A stretch of 64,000 nt of DNA, from assembly GCA_965227315.1 (NCBI GenBank), contig OZ245737.1, forward strand, positions 2,170,001 to 2,234,000, read 5' to 3'. How positions within the stretch are numbered: position 1 is the stretch's first letter; every line of letters begins with the position of its first letter. This document shows positions 8,545-17,227 of the stretch, one piece after another. A program made the translations under genes and the position numbers. Below the pieces are notes generated by a model. That model saw only the letters and a program-made list of their open reading frames with translations, was not told the DNA's origin and searched no databases. This stretch comes from JANQHS01 sp965227315. GTDB lineage: Bacteria; Bacteroidota; Bacteroidia; Cytophagales; CCMP332.

Positions 8545-8912
8545 CGTCTTTACATTTTTAAGCTTTTGGCGTCGTGGTTTTTATTTTGTGATATAACGTC
8601 GTATTCAGTTTTCTTTTTGGCTCCCAGGTATTCCGAATAGCTGACTTAGGCCTCGGAAGAAAAGTATTGATAATTGGAGCAAATACCCCCGGATTCGACA
8701 AGTGTTATGTAAACGGTGTTTTTCATGTTTGGAGTGATCGCAACGGATTTCTAAAAAATGGATTTGGGCGGCCATATCTTGTTTTTCTGAATTGCTGTTC
8801 TTCATTCCGGCAATCCACAGGATGTTTTGAGCTCATTAAATGAAAAAAGCGGCCAGGTTTTCACCTGAACCGCTCATTCGGGTTCGATCAACGGATCGTA
8901 AGAATGTGCTCT
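8545..8912. other. Gene-free stretch 3' of katG
   Basis: 368 bases. The only clear element is the katG terminator at 8843-8874. A 66-codon open frame at 8605-8805 has no recognisable domain, signal or coding character and is not called. The part before 8604 is the leader of the serine hydrolase. Confidence 0.6.
8843..8874 (-). terminator. Rho-independent terminator of katG
   Basis: On the minus strand, 40 bases after the katG stop, AGCGG pairs with CCGCT and an inner CAGGT pairs with ACCTG around a short loop, directly followed by a run of six T (plus-strand AAAAAA at 8843-8848). Stem, loop and T-run fit an intrinsic terminator. A 25-nt relative without the T-run lies at 6962-6986. Confidence 0.7.
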
Positions 8913-11192
8913 TTAGATATCGAATCTATCCAGCATCATCACCTTATTCCATGCCCTAATGAAGTCCTGAATGAATTTTTCATTGGCATCATCACTGGCA
9001 TATACCTCTGCAAGTGCTCTCAGTTCGGAGTTTGATCCAAAAATCAGATCCGTCCTGGTTGCGGTCCATTTTACTTCATCACTGCCGCGAACATATCCGT
9101 TAAAGATCTCCTGTTGTTCATCCTGAGATTTCCATTGGTATTCCATGCTCAGGAGATTTTTGAAGTAATCATTGTTTAGGGTTCCTGGATCTTCCGTAAG
9201 CAGGCCATGGGAAGAGCCATCATAGTTTGTGTTGAGAACCCTCATACCTCCGTACAATGCCGTCATTTCCGGAGCGGTCAGACTCAATAGCTGTGCTCTG
9301 TCGATCAGCAGTTGCTCGCTGCTCAGGGTATAGTCGGATTTCTTATAATTTCTGAATCCATCAGCTATGGGCTCCAGCACTGCAAAACCCTCAACATCCG
9401 TTTGTTCCTGTGTGGCATCTGTTCGACCGGGTTGGAAGGGTACTTCCACATCGAACCCGGCCTTTTTGGCCGCATCCTCAATGGCTGTGTTTCCTCCGAG
9501 AACGATCAGGTCGGCTATTGAAACTCTCTTTCCCGATTTTTCGAATTCCGATTTCAGGCTTTCATAAGTGGTCAGTACCTTCCTGAGGCGGGTGGGATTG
9601 TTAGACTCCCAATTGACTTGAGGTTCCAACCTGATCCTTGCACCATTGGCACCACCACGCCTGTCGGAATCCCTATAGGTCGAGGCGGATGCCCATGCTG
9701 TAGAGACCAGCTCTTCTGACGAAAGTCCCGATCCGCGTATCAGGCTTTTCAATTCCTGAATATCCCGATCATTGATGACCTCATGATCCAGGGCGGGAAT
9801 TGGATCCTGCCAGATAAATTCCTCATCGGGGATCTCAGGGCCCAAGTAGGATGTCCTTGGTCCCATATCCCTATGGGTGAGCTTGAACCATGCTTTGGCA
9901 AAAGCCAGTTCGAATTCTTCAGGATTTTCGTAGAACCTCCTGGAGATCTTCTCATAGACCGGGTCCTCTCTCAGCGAGAGATCGGTCACCAGCATGGTGG
10001 GTTTATGCTTTTTGTCGGGATCAAATGCGTCAGGGTAAAGCTTTTCAGGGTCAACCGCTACAAATTGATGTGCACCTCCGGGGCTTTTGGTCAGCTCCCA
10101 TTCATTTTCAAACAGGCTCTTAAAAAATCCATGACTCCATTGGGCCGGAGTTTCTGTCCAGATCACCTCGAGTCCGGAGGTGATGGCATCTGCGCCCTTT
10201 CCTGACTTATAATCGCTTTCCCATCCAAAGCCCTGCTGCTCGATCTTGGCTCCTTCCGGGTCTGCACTAAGGTGCTCCCCGCTGGCAGCTCCATGGGTTT
10301 TTCCCAGGGTATGGCCTCCGGCAATGAGCGCCACGGTCTCCTCATCGTTCATACCCATCCTTCCGAAGGTTTCCCGAATATCAATTGCTGCCAATTTGGG
10401 ATCAGGATTCCCGTTTGGACCTTCTGGATTCACATAGATGAGCCCCATCTGGACCGCTGCAAGTGGTTTTTCCAATTCACGTTCATCGGTATATCTCTCA
10501 TCACCGAGCCATTCGCGCTCCGAGCCCCAGTACACATTGGCCTCGGGCTCCCAAACGTCTTCCCTGCCGCCTGCAAAACCTATGGTTTGAAATCCCATCG
10601 ATTCGAGCGCGACATTTCCTGCCAGGATCATCAGATCCGCCCAGGAGATCTTCTTGCCATACTTCTGCTTGATCGGCCAGAGGAGCCTGCGGGCCTTATC
10701 AAGGTTTGCATTGTCCGGCCAACTGTTCAGAGGAGCAAAACGCTGTTGTCCCGCTCTGGAACCCCCTCTTCCATCACCGGTTCTGTAGGTGCCGGCACTA
10801 TGCCAGGCCATCCTGATGAATAACCCTCCATAATGACCAAAGTCCGCCGGCCACCAATCCTGAGAACTGGTCATGAGATCGGTCAGATCCTTTTTGAGCG
10901 CCTGGTAGTCCAGATTTTCAAATTCTTTCTCATAGTCGAAATCCGGATCCATAGGATTGGACAGGGATGAGTTTTGGTGAAGTATGCTGAGATCCAGTTG
11001 GTTTGGCCACCATTCCTTGTTGGTGTTTCCTTCACCTTTGATCACCTCGCCACTTGACTTCAGTTTGTCAAAGCCAAAAGGGCAGCCTTTTTTTTCATTT
11101 TCCATATTTTCTTGATTTGATGATTCGATCCCTGATTCCTGACAGGATGCCAGGGCGAATGCCATTGTGAATGTCAAAATTTTAAGCCTCAT
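8913..11192 (-). CDS. katG: Catalase-peroxidase, predicted lipoprotein
   Basis: Bifunctional haem catalase-peroxidase that removes hydrogen peroxide; 759 residues with both halves of the duplicated peroxidase fold. Distal RMAWHSAG gives Arg127, Trp130 and His131. Tyr221 (VYWGSE) and Met249 (AVQMGLIYVNPEG) complete the Trp-Tyr-Met crosslink needed for catalase activity, and His294 (AGGHTLGKTHG) is the proximal ligand. Unusual: the first 17 residues form a lipoprotein signal with lipobox LASC (Cys17), followed by a linker and the normal KatG start around residue 36. The enzyme is therefore predicted in the periplasm or on the outer membrane. oxyR is divergent; a hairpin terminator follows. Confidence 0.96.
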   Translation of the reverse strand: MRLKILTFTMAFALASCQESGIESSNQENMENEKKGCPFGFDKLKSSGEVIKGEGNTNKEWWPNQLDLSILHQNSSLSNPMDPDFDYEKEFENLDYQALKKDLTDLMTSSQDWWPADFGHYGGLFIRMAWHSAGTYRTGDGRGGSRAGQQRFAPLNSWPDNANLDKARRLLWPIKQKYGKKISWADLMILAGNVALESMGFQTIGFAGGREDVWEPEANVYWGSEREWLGDERYTDERELEKPLAAVQMGLIYVNPEGPNGNPDPKLAAIDIRETFGRMGMNDEETVALIAGGHTLGKTHGAASGEHLSADPEGAKIEQQGFGWESDYKSGKGADAITSGLEVIWTETPAQWSHGFFKSLFENEWELTKSPGGAHQFVAVDPEKLYPDAFDPDKKHKPTMLVTDLSLREDPVYEKISRRFYENPEEFELAFAKAWFKLTHRDMGPRTSYLGPEIPDEEFIWQDPIPALDHEVINDRDIQELKSLIRGSGLSSEELVSTAWASASTYRDSDRRGGANGARIRLEPQVNWESNNPTRLRKVLTTYESLKSEFEKSGKRVSIADLIVLGGNTAIEDAAKKAGFDVEVPFQPGRTDATQEQTDVEGFAVLEPIADGFRNYKKSDYTLSSEQLLIDRAQLLSLTAPEMTALYGGMRVLNTNYDGSSHGLLTEDPGTLNNDYFKNLLSMEYQWKSQDEQQEIFNGYVRGSDEVKWTATRTDLIFGSNSELRALAEVYASDDANEKFIQDFIRAWNKVMMLDRFDI

Positions 11193-11300
11193 GTAAAAGT
11201 CGTTTGAGGCAACAAAAGTGTGGCAGGATTATTATTGATAAAAACGAAATACTAGATGTTAATATTGATGTTGTAGATATTGGCCGTAGTTTGGAGCAAC
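11193..11300. promoter_or_regulatory. Divergent katG-oxyR promoter region
   Basis: A 108-base AT-rich intergenic region between two divergent starts. OxyR proteins usually bind the promoter they share with their target (established). Loose ATA/TAT-type half-sites are visible around 11231-11280 (GATA, CTAG, TTGATG, GATATT) but no clean four-part ATAG-N7-CTAT motif. A GGAG Shine-Dalgarno sequence precedes the oxyR ATG. Confidence 0.5.
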
Positions 11301-12236
11301 ATGAATATTCAGCAATTTCAATACGTACTTGCCGTAGTGGATTCGAAGAACTTTGAGCTGGCCGCGGAAAAATGCTTTGTGACTCAATCCACGTTGAGTA
11401 CCATGATCAACAAGTTCGAGGATGAGATCGGGATCAGACTTTTCAACCGGAAGACAAAGCCCGTCACCATCACCGATGAGGGGGAGAAGATCATTGAGAG
11501 GCTTAGAATAATCGTTAATGAGATCGACCAGATGAACAATGTGGTTCAGGAAATGAAGGGGGAAATGGTTGGGGAAATAAGGATAGGTATCATTCCTACA
11601 ATTGCTCCTTACCTCCTGCCGAAATTCATTAACCAATACGCTGCGCGATTTCAAAAGGTGGATATTCTGATCAAGGAAATGACCACGGAACAAATACAAC
11701 GAGGCATTCTGTCAAGAGATCTTGATCTGGGTATTTTGGCTCTTCCACTGAATCATAAGGAAATCGAGGAGGTCAGTTTGTACAATGAACCCTTCCTGAT
11801 CTACGATTGCACGGGAAAGGAAAAAGGAGATACGGTTTCACCTGCTGACCTGGATTATTCAAAGATCTGCCTGCTGGAAGAGGGACATTGCCTGAGGACA
11901 CAGGTATATGATATATGTAAGCTGAGCAGGAAGTATTTTGACAGCAACGTCAATTATAAGTTCGAATCCGGTTCAATGGAAAGTCTGATCCGTATTACCC
12001 AATCGCGTCAGGGGATTACCATTTTACCCTATTTGAGCTATGATTCATTGTCGGATGATGCCAAGGAAAATGTTATTCAGTTTCGCCCACCGGTCCCTGT
12101 ACGCGAAATAGGCATAGTTACGCATCGCTTCTTTGTTAAAAAGGCCTTGCTGAAGGGGCTTGAGGATATCATCAAGGAATCCTTAGGAAACCTGATTCCA
12201 CGGAGCGATTCCATAAAGATCATAAACCCAATATGA
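11301..12236 (+). CDS. oxyR: Peroxide sensor, LysR family regulator OxyR
   Basis: A 311-residue LysR-type regulator. The N-terminal winged HTH is clear (FELAAEKCFVTQSTLSTMIN). In the effector domain, GHCLRTQVYDIC places Cys197 and Cys206 with the same spacing as the redox pair Cys199/Cys208 of E. coli OxyR (GHCLRDQ..), so disulfide-based peroxide sensing is expected. The ATG at 11301 is chosen because GGAG lies just upstream and the protein then begins MNIQQFQYV like its family; an in-frame upstream codon would add seven odd residues. Divergent from katG, the standard arrangement, and very likely its activator. Confidence 0.93.
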   Translation: MNIQQFQYVLAVVDSKNFELAAEKCFVTQSTLSTMINKFEDEIGIRLFNRKTKPVTITDEGEKIIERLRIIVNEIDQMNNVVQEMKGEMVGEIRIGIIPTIAPYLLPKFINQYAARFQKVDILIKEMTTEQIQRGILSRDLDLGILALPLNHKEIEEVSLYNEPFLIYDCTGKEKGDTVSPADLDYSKICLLEEGHCLRTQVYDICKLSRKYFDSNVNYKFESGSMESLIRITQSRQGITILPYLSYDSLSDDAKENVIQFRPPVPVREIGIVTHRFFVKKALLKGLEDIIKESLGNLIPRSDSIKIINPI

Positions 12237-12305
12237 ACCATGACCAGGCCCGCTCCCCCATCGAGGGTGTCCCCCTGAACAGCTACGCATGGAAAGAGGA
12301 TGCGA

Positions 12306-14093
12306 CTAATCCGTCCGGACATCGATCGAAACATTGATCGATCCTTCATTATCCGTAAACCCTGGACCGTATTCCTGATTCAGGTCGTCATTAATGCATA
12401 AGAACAGATTCCCTGAACTGCTGATCGGAATTTCCTTTGCATCGCCAATGAGAAAGACTTCCCCGTCTGTGCCTATTCGGCCGCATAATGCTCCTTCGTT
12501 GGTCCCGGGCAGGGTATAACCGGGCTTTGCCGTCAATCCGGGATTTCCGTTTGCATCAACAAATCCGGTTGCGGGATTGGCGGTCCATTTCCCTCCTGTA
12601 TAAAGAACTGTCGCTGTGTCTCCCTGGTTAAGGGCGACTCCGCTGTCCTGCCATTTGATATTGGCTTGCACCTGAAAGGATATGGAGCTGCCTAGCAGTT
12701 CCTTCAAATTGAATTGTACATAGCCACCATATTCGGCTGGAAAATCATTGATGGCCAACCAAAAATCTCCGGTCTCCGGATAAGCGATCAGGCTCCACAT
12801 ATTGGCTATATGGGCCTGGAATTGTCCGAGCGGCGGATTGGCCGTAAAAGTATCATCGGGATACAGGGCGCAAATGGTGCAGAGAATATTGTTGGATACG
12901 GAAGGTTGCCATTTTTCACGCGTTTTCTGAGTATAGGGATCGTAGCGGTCGCTCATCATTTCCTGAGCCACTTCTACGGTGATGTTTCCGTAATGCTGTT
13001 TTAGCAACTCTCCGTATCGTTCTACCCGGCTGGGCGCTTGCACATATTTGTTTTCAGGATCTCGCAGACTGCTTTGCCAGGCCTCAATGGTGGAAACATC
13101 GGTCAGCTCATTGACAAGCTTTTGATCCTCGACCATGTTGTATCCTTCGTATCCCATCCAGCCCGGATAACAATTGGAATTATTGGCCTGATATAGGAAG
13201 TCTTGTCCCGGCACAGGATATCGAACAGCGACTTGAGTAGCGGAAGTTTCGACGACTGCGGCCTTCTTGTTGATCGAGTCGGCAACATGATATGCGATAC
13301 CGGCACATCTCGGATATTTGTTGAAGACCTCTATAGCTCCTTCTACAGTATTCACATGCGTGAGCAGCAGTCTTGTAAATATGGCGATCCCACAGCCTTT
13401 CATCGTTTCATCCTTCATACTGTTCAGCTGTGTCATCATTTCAAATCCGGCCTCATTGAAGCCACCGTCCAGGCCGATCATTCCGGGATAAGACATGAAC
13501 ATATGCCCGTATCCTTCATCGGGATCAGCAACGAACATCATCCGATTCTCCAATTGTCCGGGCATATTGAAGTTATCTTCGTCTTTGCAGAAGATCATTT
13601 TTCCATCGCCTCCCGTCGCATTGTCCCAGGCGCTAAAACTGCTGCACCCGCCGGCCCCCTGGAAAACATAGGCCAGCGGCCTATTGCCAGCACCTTCTTC
13701 AGGGTGCCAATAATGTGGATGGGCGTAAATGCACCATTGATCATAATTGGTATTCCACAGGAGTATTTGCTGCAATGTGACCGATACCCCGGCATCATTG
13801 CATCCGTCACAAATTCCCTTCATTTCGGTCATAAATTCATCCGGCAAGAAGGGTTCTGCATCCGCTTGGCCTATATTGAACCATTCTTCAGAGGTTTTCA
13901 GATCATTGCCGGTTGCTAAAGAGATATAAGCGATCGTTGCCTGTATTGTGGTGTTGATCATGGTTGCGATCCTGTCGGCAAGCAGGTAACCGTGCTGATA
14001 GCCCATTTCATAAGGGCTCCCTTTCATTTTTAAGATGTTCACTTGATCTTGCTGCGTAAAGGATGCTTTGGCTAGGATGTTTTGGTTTTTCAT
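12306..14093 (-). CDS. C45-like Ntn-hydrolase fused to a LecA-like lectin domain
   Basis: A 595-residue two-domain protein. Residues ~20-460 match the C45 autoproteolytic acyltransferase/phospholipase-B-like group: GSPYEMGYQHG near the start, LLWNTNYDQW, then GAGGCSSFSAWD, where Cys150 should be the nucleophile exposed by self-cleavage. Such enzymes cut amide or ester bonds. Residues ~479-595 resemble the Pseudomonas PA-IL/LecA galactose lectin: WQDSGV, GALCGRIGTDGEVFLIG, LCINDDLNQEYGPG and a closing DNEGSINVSI strand. No signal peptide is visible, although a lectin domain suggests a sugar-bearing target. The upstream region has an element (14198-14233) shared with two other promoters. Confidence 0.8.
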   Translation of the reverse strand: MKNQNILAKASFTQQDQVNILKMKGSPYEMGYQHGYLLADRIATMINTTIQATIAYISLATGNDLKTSEEWFNIGQADAEPFLPDEFMTEMKGICDGCNDAGVSVTLQQILLWNTNYDQWCIYAHPHYWHPEEGAGNRPLAYVFQGAGGCSSFSAWDNATGGDGKMIFCKDEDNFNMPGQLENRMMFVADPDEGYGHMFMSYPGMIGLDGGFNEAGFEMMTQLNSMKDETMKGCGIAIFTRLLLTHVNTVEGAIEVFNKYPRCAGIAYHVADSINKKAAVVETSATQVAVRYPVPGQDFLYQANNSNCYPGWMGYEGYNMVEDQKLVNELTDVSTIEAWQSSLRDPENKYVQAPSRVERYGELLKQHYGNITVEVAQEMMSDRYDPYTQKTREKWQPSVSNNILCTICALYPDDTFTANPPLGQFQAHIANMWSLIAYPETGDFWLAINDFPAEYGGYVQFNLKELLGSSISFQVQANIKWQDSGVALNQGDTATVLYTGGKWTANPATGFVDANGNPGLTAKPGYTLPGTNEGALCGRIGTDGEVFLIGDAKEIPISSSGNLFLCINDDLNQEYGPGFTDNEGSINVSIDVRTD

Positions 14094-14197
14094 TGCTGTT
14101 TCTTTTATGGGTGAAGTGCTCTTGTCCTAATAGATGGCTCTTTACTCCTCGAGCCGGGCATATGATGACCAAGCGACTCTATTTCGCAGATCTTCAT

Positions 14198-14233
14198 ATA
14201 AAAGAAAAATAAGAATTTTTTGGATTAATTGCT
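14198..14233. promoter_or_regulatory. Shared upstream AT-rich element, copy C
   Basis: Plus-strand AAGAAAAATAAGAATTTTTT followed by GGATTAATTGC, about 105-140 bases upstream of the C45-lectin start. It aligns with the elements at 37678-37714 and 38781-38813 (common core AGAAAA-TAG-AATTTTT). Function not known; could be a promoter UP-like or regulator site. Confidence 0.3.
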
Positions 14234-14294
14234 AAAATTCTCCTTGATATTGATCATATACGATGTTTCTGCTGCTGAGGTCTGCAGGAGCAGT

Positions 14295-15149
14295 TCAGGC
14301 ATCGCATCTGAGATCTCGCACCTGTTTTTTCAGCCTATAACCGATTTCCTGTAGCCTGAGCCAATTCTGATAGTACAGCGGCAGGTTGATCACGTTTTCG
14401 ATGTATTGGAAAGCATACATGACCAGAGAAAACAAAGCGCCATATTGTAGAGCACCGCTTTCAAGGGGAAGTAGAATGGAAAGAACCAGGAATCCGGTCA
14501 ACAGTATCCAGGAGAAAGAGAAGTTCATGGCTTCAAGATCGGACAACCTGATGTTCCATGTTGTCAGATTCTGAAGATGTGATCTTAGGCTTGAATCATC
14601 GTTTTTGGCAATCTCTTCCACTTGTTTTTCCACTTCATCGTTGTATGATTTGTTGATCTTTATTGTTTGCGCGCTGGTCAGGACATAAATGATGGTGATC
14701 ATGAAGGTGACGATAATGCAGGCGATGAAGACGCTGACATTCAAAGTCGCCAGGATCACAATTACCCCCACCAGCCCGATACTGCTGTTGATCAATTCGG
14801 GCATGTGGTTTTCCATAAACTCGATAAACTCCTTGATCATGCCAAGTCTTGCGGTTTTTATGGATGGATTCTTATCCTCAATGCTGTTAAGAATATTCAG
14901 GCCTTTCTCCATGAATATTTTGGCGTAGAATCTGGAATCAAAAACCCGCCTCCCAACACCAACGATCAATGCGGATAAGCCGAGCAGGCCTAAGTCAATT
15001 GATGCAGCGCGCTCTCCGTTCAGCGCACCGTCAACAGCATTACCGATGAAAAGAGGAAACAGAAGCGTGAGAAATGCTTCGGCCATGATCAACATCATGG
15101 TGAATGCAAATTTCAGTTTATGGCTTTTAAAAAGCATTATAAGCTGCAT
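14295..15149 (-). CDS. ABC-type six-helix membrane domain without ATPase
   Basis: A 284-residue protein matching the exporter-type ABC transmembrane domain: N-terminal FKSHKLKFAFTMMLIMAEAF, then LLFPLFIGNAVDGAL, and further helices ending FQYIENVINLPLYYQNW. About five to six hydrophobic segments are visible. No Walker A, signature or Walker B motif is present in it or in a neighbour, so it is either a solo membrane domain or needs an ATPase encoded elsewhere. It follows the sterol desaturase-family gene after three bases and is clearly co-transcribed with it. Confidence 0.75.
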   Translation of the reverse strand: MQLIMLFKSHKLKFAFTMMLIMAEAFLTLLFPLFIGNAVDGALNGERAASIDLGLLGLSALIVGVGRRVFDSRFYAKIFMEKGLNILNSIEDKNPSIKTARLGMIKEFIEFMENHMPELINSSIGLVGVIVILATLNVSVFIACIIVTFMITIIYVLTSAQTIKINKSYNDEVEKQVEEIAKNDDSSLRSHLQNLTTWNIRLSDLEAMNFSFSWILLTGFLVLSILLPLESGALQYGALFSLVMYAFQYIENVINLPLYYQNWLRLQEIGYRLKKQVRDLRCDA

Positions 15150-15152
15150 GGA

Positions 15153-16010
15153 TCATTGTGGGTTTTTCGGTGCCCAGCCAGGATGTTTAACCAGGTAATT
15201 CCATGCTTCCCGCAGGTTTCTGGATCTGAATATATCCTTGAGGATGTTGTAGTACTCGATGAAATGTACCTTGACAGGGTTTATGGTATTGATAGGCTTG
15301 GTCAGCCCATAGGTAGGGGTATGCTTTTCTTCCTGAAAAGTGCCGAAGATGCGATCCCAGATGGAGAACAATGCACCGAAATTTTTGTCGAGATATATCT
15401 TGTCTGACCCATGATGCACACGGTGCTGGGAGGGAGTCATGAAAACTTTTTCAAACCAGCCCAGCTTACCGATGATCTCCGTATGGAGCCAAAACTGGTA
15501 CATCAACACCAGAGTGAAGCAAAGCAATACGATGTAAGGGTTAAAGCCCATAATGATCAAGGGGAGATAGAATACCCAGGTGATCAGGCTGTCGATGAAT
15601 GACACCCTCATGGCCGTGGTGTAATTGTAAATCGGAGAGCTATGATGAATACTATGGTATGACCACAGTATCCTGACCTTATGCTCGATCACATGCTCCC
15701 AATAGTAGACGAAATCCAATAATACCAGACATAAGAGGGTAGTCCAGATATTGACCGGGATTTGCCAGGGGATCCAATTTCCAACCAATAAAAATGCACC
15801 GGCGAATATCAGGGTGCTGGTTTTTTCCATAAGCTGAGCTACAAGAAAAACCGAAACGCTGGCCCACATTTCACCCAGTCTGCGTAGGTTGATCTTCTTT
15901 TTATACAACTCATAGAAGAATTCTACGGTCGCTAGCGCGATTGAGAACCCAAGGATCACGTATATGATCAGCTCAATATTTTCTTCAATGTTCTTAACTA
16001 TGGCATCCAT
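15153..16010 (-). CDS. Sterol desaturase / fatty acid hydroxylase family protein
   Basis: A 285-residue integral membrane di-iron oxygenase. The histidine clusters are visible: HVIEH (about residue 107), HSIHH (about 120), HTEIIGKLGW and QHRVHHG (about 210). Four to five membrane helices surround them. Relatives hydroxylate or desaturate sterols, fatty acids, carotenoids or alkylglycerols; the substrate here cannot be told. It is followed at three bases by the ATPase-less ABC membrane gene and preceded by the AraC-GyrI regulator. A 14-bp perfect palindrome sits 14 bases before its start. Confidence 0.87.
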   Translation of the reverse strand: MDAIVKNIEENIELIIYVILGFSIALATVEFFYELYKKKINLRRLGEMWASVSVFLVAQLMEKTSTLIFAGAFLLVGNWIPWQIPVNIWTTLLCLVLLDFVYYWEHVIEHKVRILWSYHSIHHSSPIYNYTTAMRVSFIDSLITWVFYLPLIIMGFNPYIVLLCFTLVLMYQFWLHTEIIGKLGWFEKVFMTPSQHRVHHGSDKIYLDKNFGALFSIWDRIFGTFQEEKHTPTYGLTKPINTINPVKVHFIEYYNILKDIFRSRNLREAWNYLVKHPGWAPKNPQ

Positions 16011-16023
16011 CTCAGTCCTGTGT

Positions 16024-16037
16024 TCGGGATATCCCGA
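16024..16037. promoter_or_regulatory. Perfect 14-bp palindrome before the desaturase operon
   Basis: TCGGGATATCCCGA, self-complementary over 14 bases, between the AraC-GyrI stop (16098) and the desaturase start (16010). It could be an operator for this two-gene unit. Bases 16031-16051 also resemble the 3' part of the 90-bp repeat copy at 52559-52646 (ATCCCGAT-GGTAT-GATGCC), so the palindrome may be a repeat remnant. Confidence 0.35.
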
Positions 16038-16097
16038 TTGGTATTGATGCCAAAACTAGAAGCCGGGGATATGACTGATGTGTCCTTTTTGGACAAC

Positions 16098-16967
16098 TTA
16101 GCTTACGGGAATGTAGATATCCGTCACTCGTTCGCTTTCCGGAAGTTTTTCGTCAAAGTTTGGGTATAACTCGAGTGTGGGCAGATCGGCCAGCTCCAGA
16201 TCCACATCCAGCATCCAAAAGGCATAGATCCGATTATAGAGATCAAAGCGGCTCTGGTCCGAACCCTTGTGGGAGAATTTGGCGTACTTCTGTCTGAGAT
16301 GTTTTTTGGTGCGAAACAGTGATTCGGGTTCAATCTCCAGCGGTTTTTCCAGAACGAGCGCTTGATTATAACGGGAGTGGATATCGTCGCTGATCTCAGC
16401 ATCGTCGATGATCTCTGTCATGAAAACCGAACGATCGGTGAGAAGTTCTTTTTCTCCGGCATATTCGAGAAGCGACTCCCATGCCTTTTCAATGGCAGCA
16501 GTGTTTTCGTAATCTCCACGATATTCAAGAAAGAGATAATCGAAATTGGGCAAATACTGAATTTCAAATTCCAATTTCCGCCTTTCCTGATCTTCGTGCG
16601 ATAGCAGGGTTTGAAGCTGTTGTTCAAGGATCGAGGCGCTGTCTTCTCTGAAGGCCAGGGGTGAAAGATGATATTTGGATTTGAAAGCCTTGCTGAAAGC
16701 AGAGCGATCTTCGAACCCTACTTCATAGGCTATTTGCGATACACCAAGATCGGAGTATTTAAGATATTGGGCGGCTTTTTCCAGGCGGAGGCGCTTGATA
16801 TATTTCCCGATGGTCTCCTGGTGGATGGCCTCAAATATGCGGTTGATGTTTCGGTAGGAATAATGACATATTTCCTCCACCTTCTCAATATTGATCTCTT
16901 CGCTTAAATGATCTTCAATATAGGAGAGAAGTGCCTTGTATCGCAGCAGTTGAGGATTTTGCTTCAT
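16098..16967 (-). CDS. AraC family regulator with GyrI-like effector domain
   Basis: A 289-residue regulator with the reversed layout typical of Rob/SoxS-GyrI fusions. The AraC HTH pair is at residues ~10-108 (INIEKVEEICHYSYRNINRI and VSQIAYEVGFEDRSAFSKAF). A GyrI/BmrR-like ligand domain follows at ~130-289 (KLEFEIQYLPNFDYLFLEYR, ending RVTDIYIPV). The GyrI-like domain binds hydrophobic or cationic small molecules in relatives. It is upstream of and in line with the desaturase/ABC-domain pair, so probably controls it. Confidence 0.87.
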   Translation of the reverse strand: MKQNPQLLRYKALLSYIEDHLSEEINIEKVEEICHYSYRNINRIFEAIHQETIGKYIKRLRLEKAAQYLKYSDLGVSQIAYEVGFEDRSAFSKAFKSKYHLSPLAFREDSASILEQQLQTLLSHEDQERRKLEFEIQYLPNFDYLFLEYRGDYENTAAIEKAWESLLEYAGEKELLTDRSVFMTEIIDDAEISDDIHSRYNQALVLEKPLEIEPESLFRTKKHLRQKYAKFSHKGSDQSRFDLYNRIYAFWMLDVDLELADLPTLELYPNFDEKLPESERVTDIYIPVS

Positions 16968-17227
16968 TCTATCCGGACCTTGTATTGCGCTGAAGATTAG
17001 GATTTGTTCCTGCTAAACGAAGGTAAATTTGGGTATTACTTTTGATCCGTTACATTTTGCTGTTCCTGGTCAGGATTATTTGAGTTTTCGGGGCAAGCAT
17101 ATATAAAAAACCAACCCACTGTCTTGAGAGGGATACTTGACAGCCTTATCAGCGGGTCGCTTCCGGAATAAATGAGTCCTGGAATGGAGTGATTGGAGTC
17201 AATATTCTCCGATATAAGGACTTGTTG

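Noticed and set aside
8605..8805. 66-codon minus-strand open frame
   Set aside because: No RBS, domain or signal; lies in the leader/terminator interval between two well-defined genes.
9783..10823. Several long open frames antisense to katG
   Set aside because: They mirror the strong codon bias of katG and have no recognisable domains.
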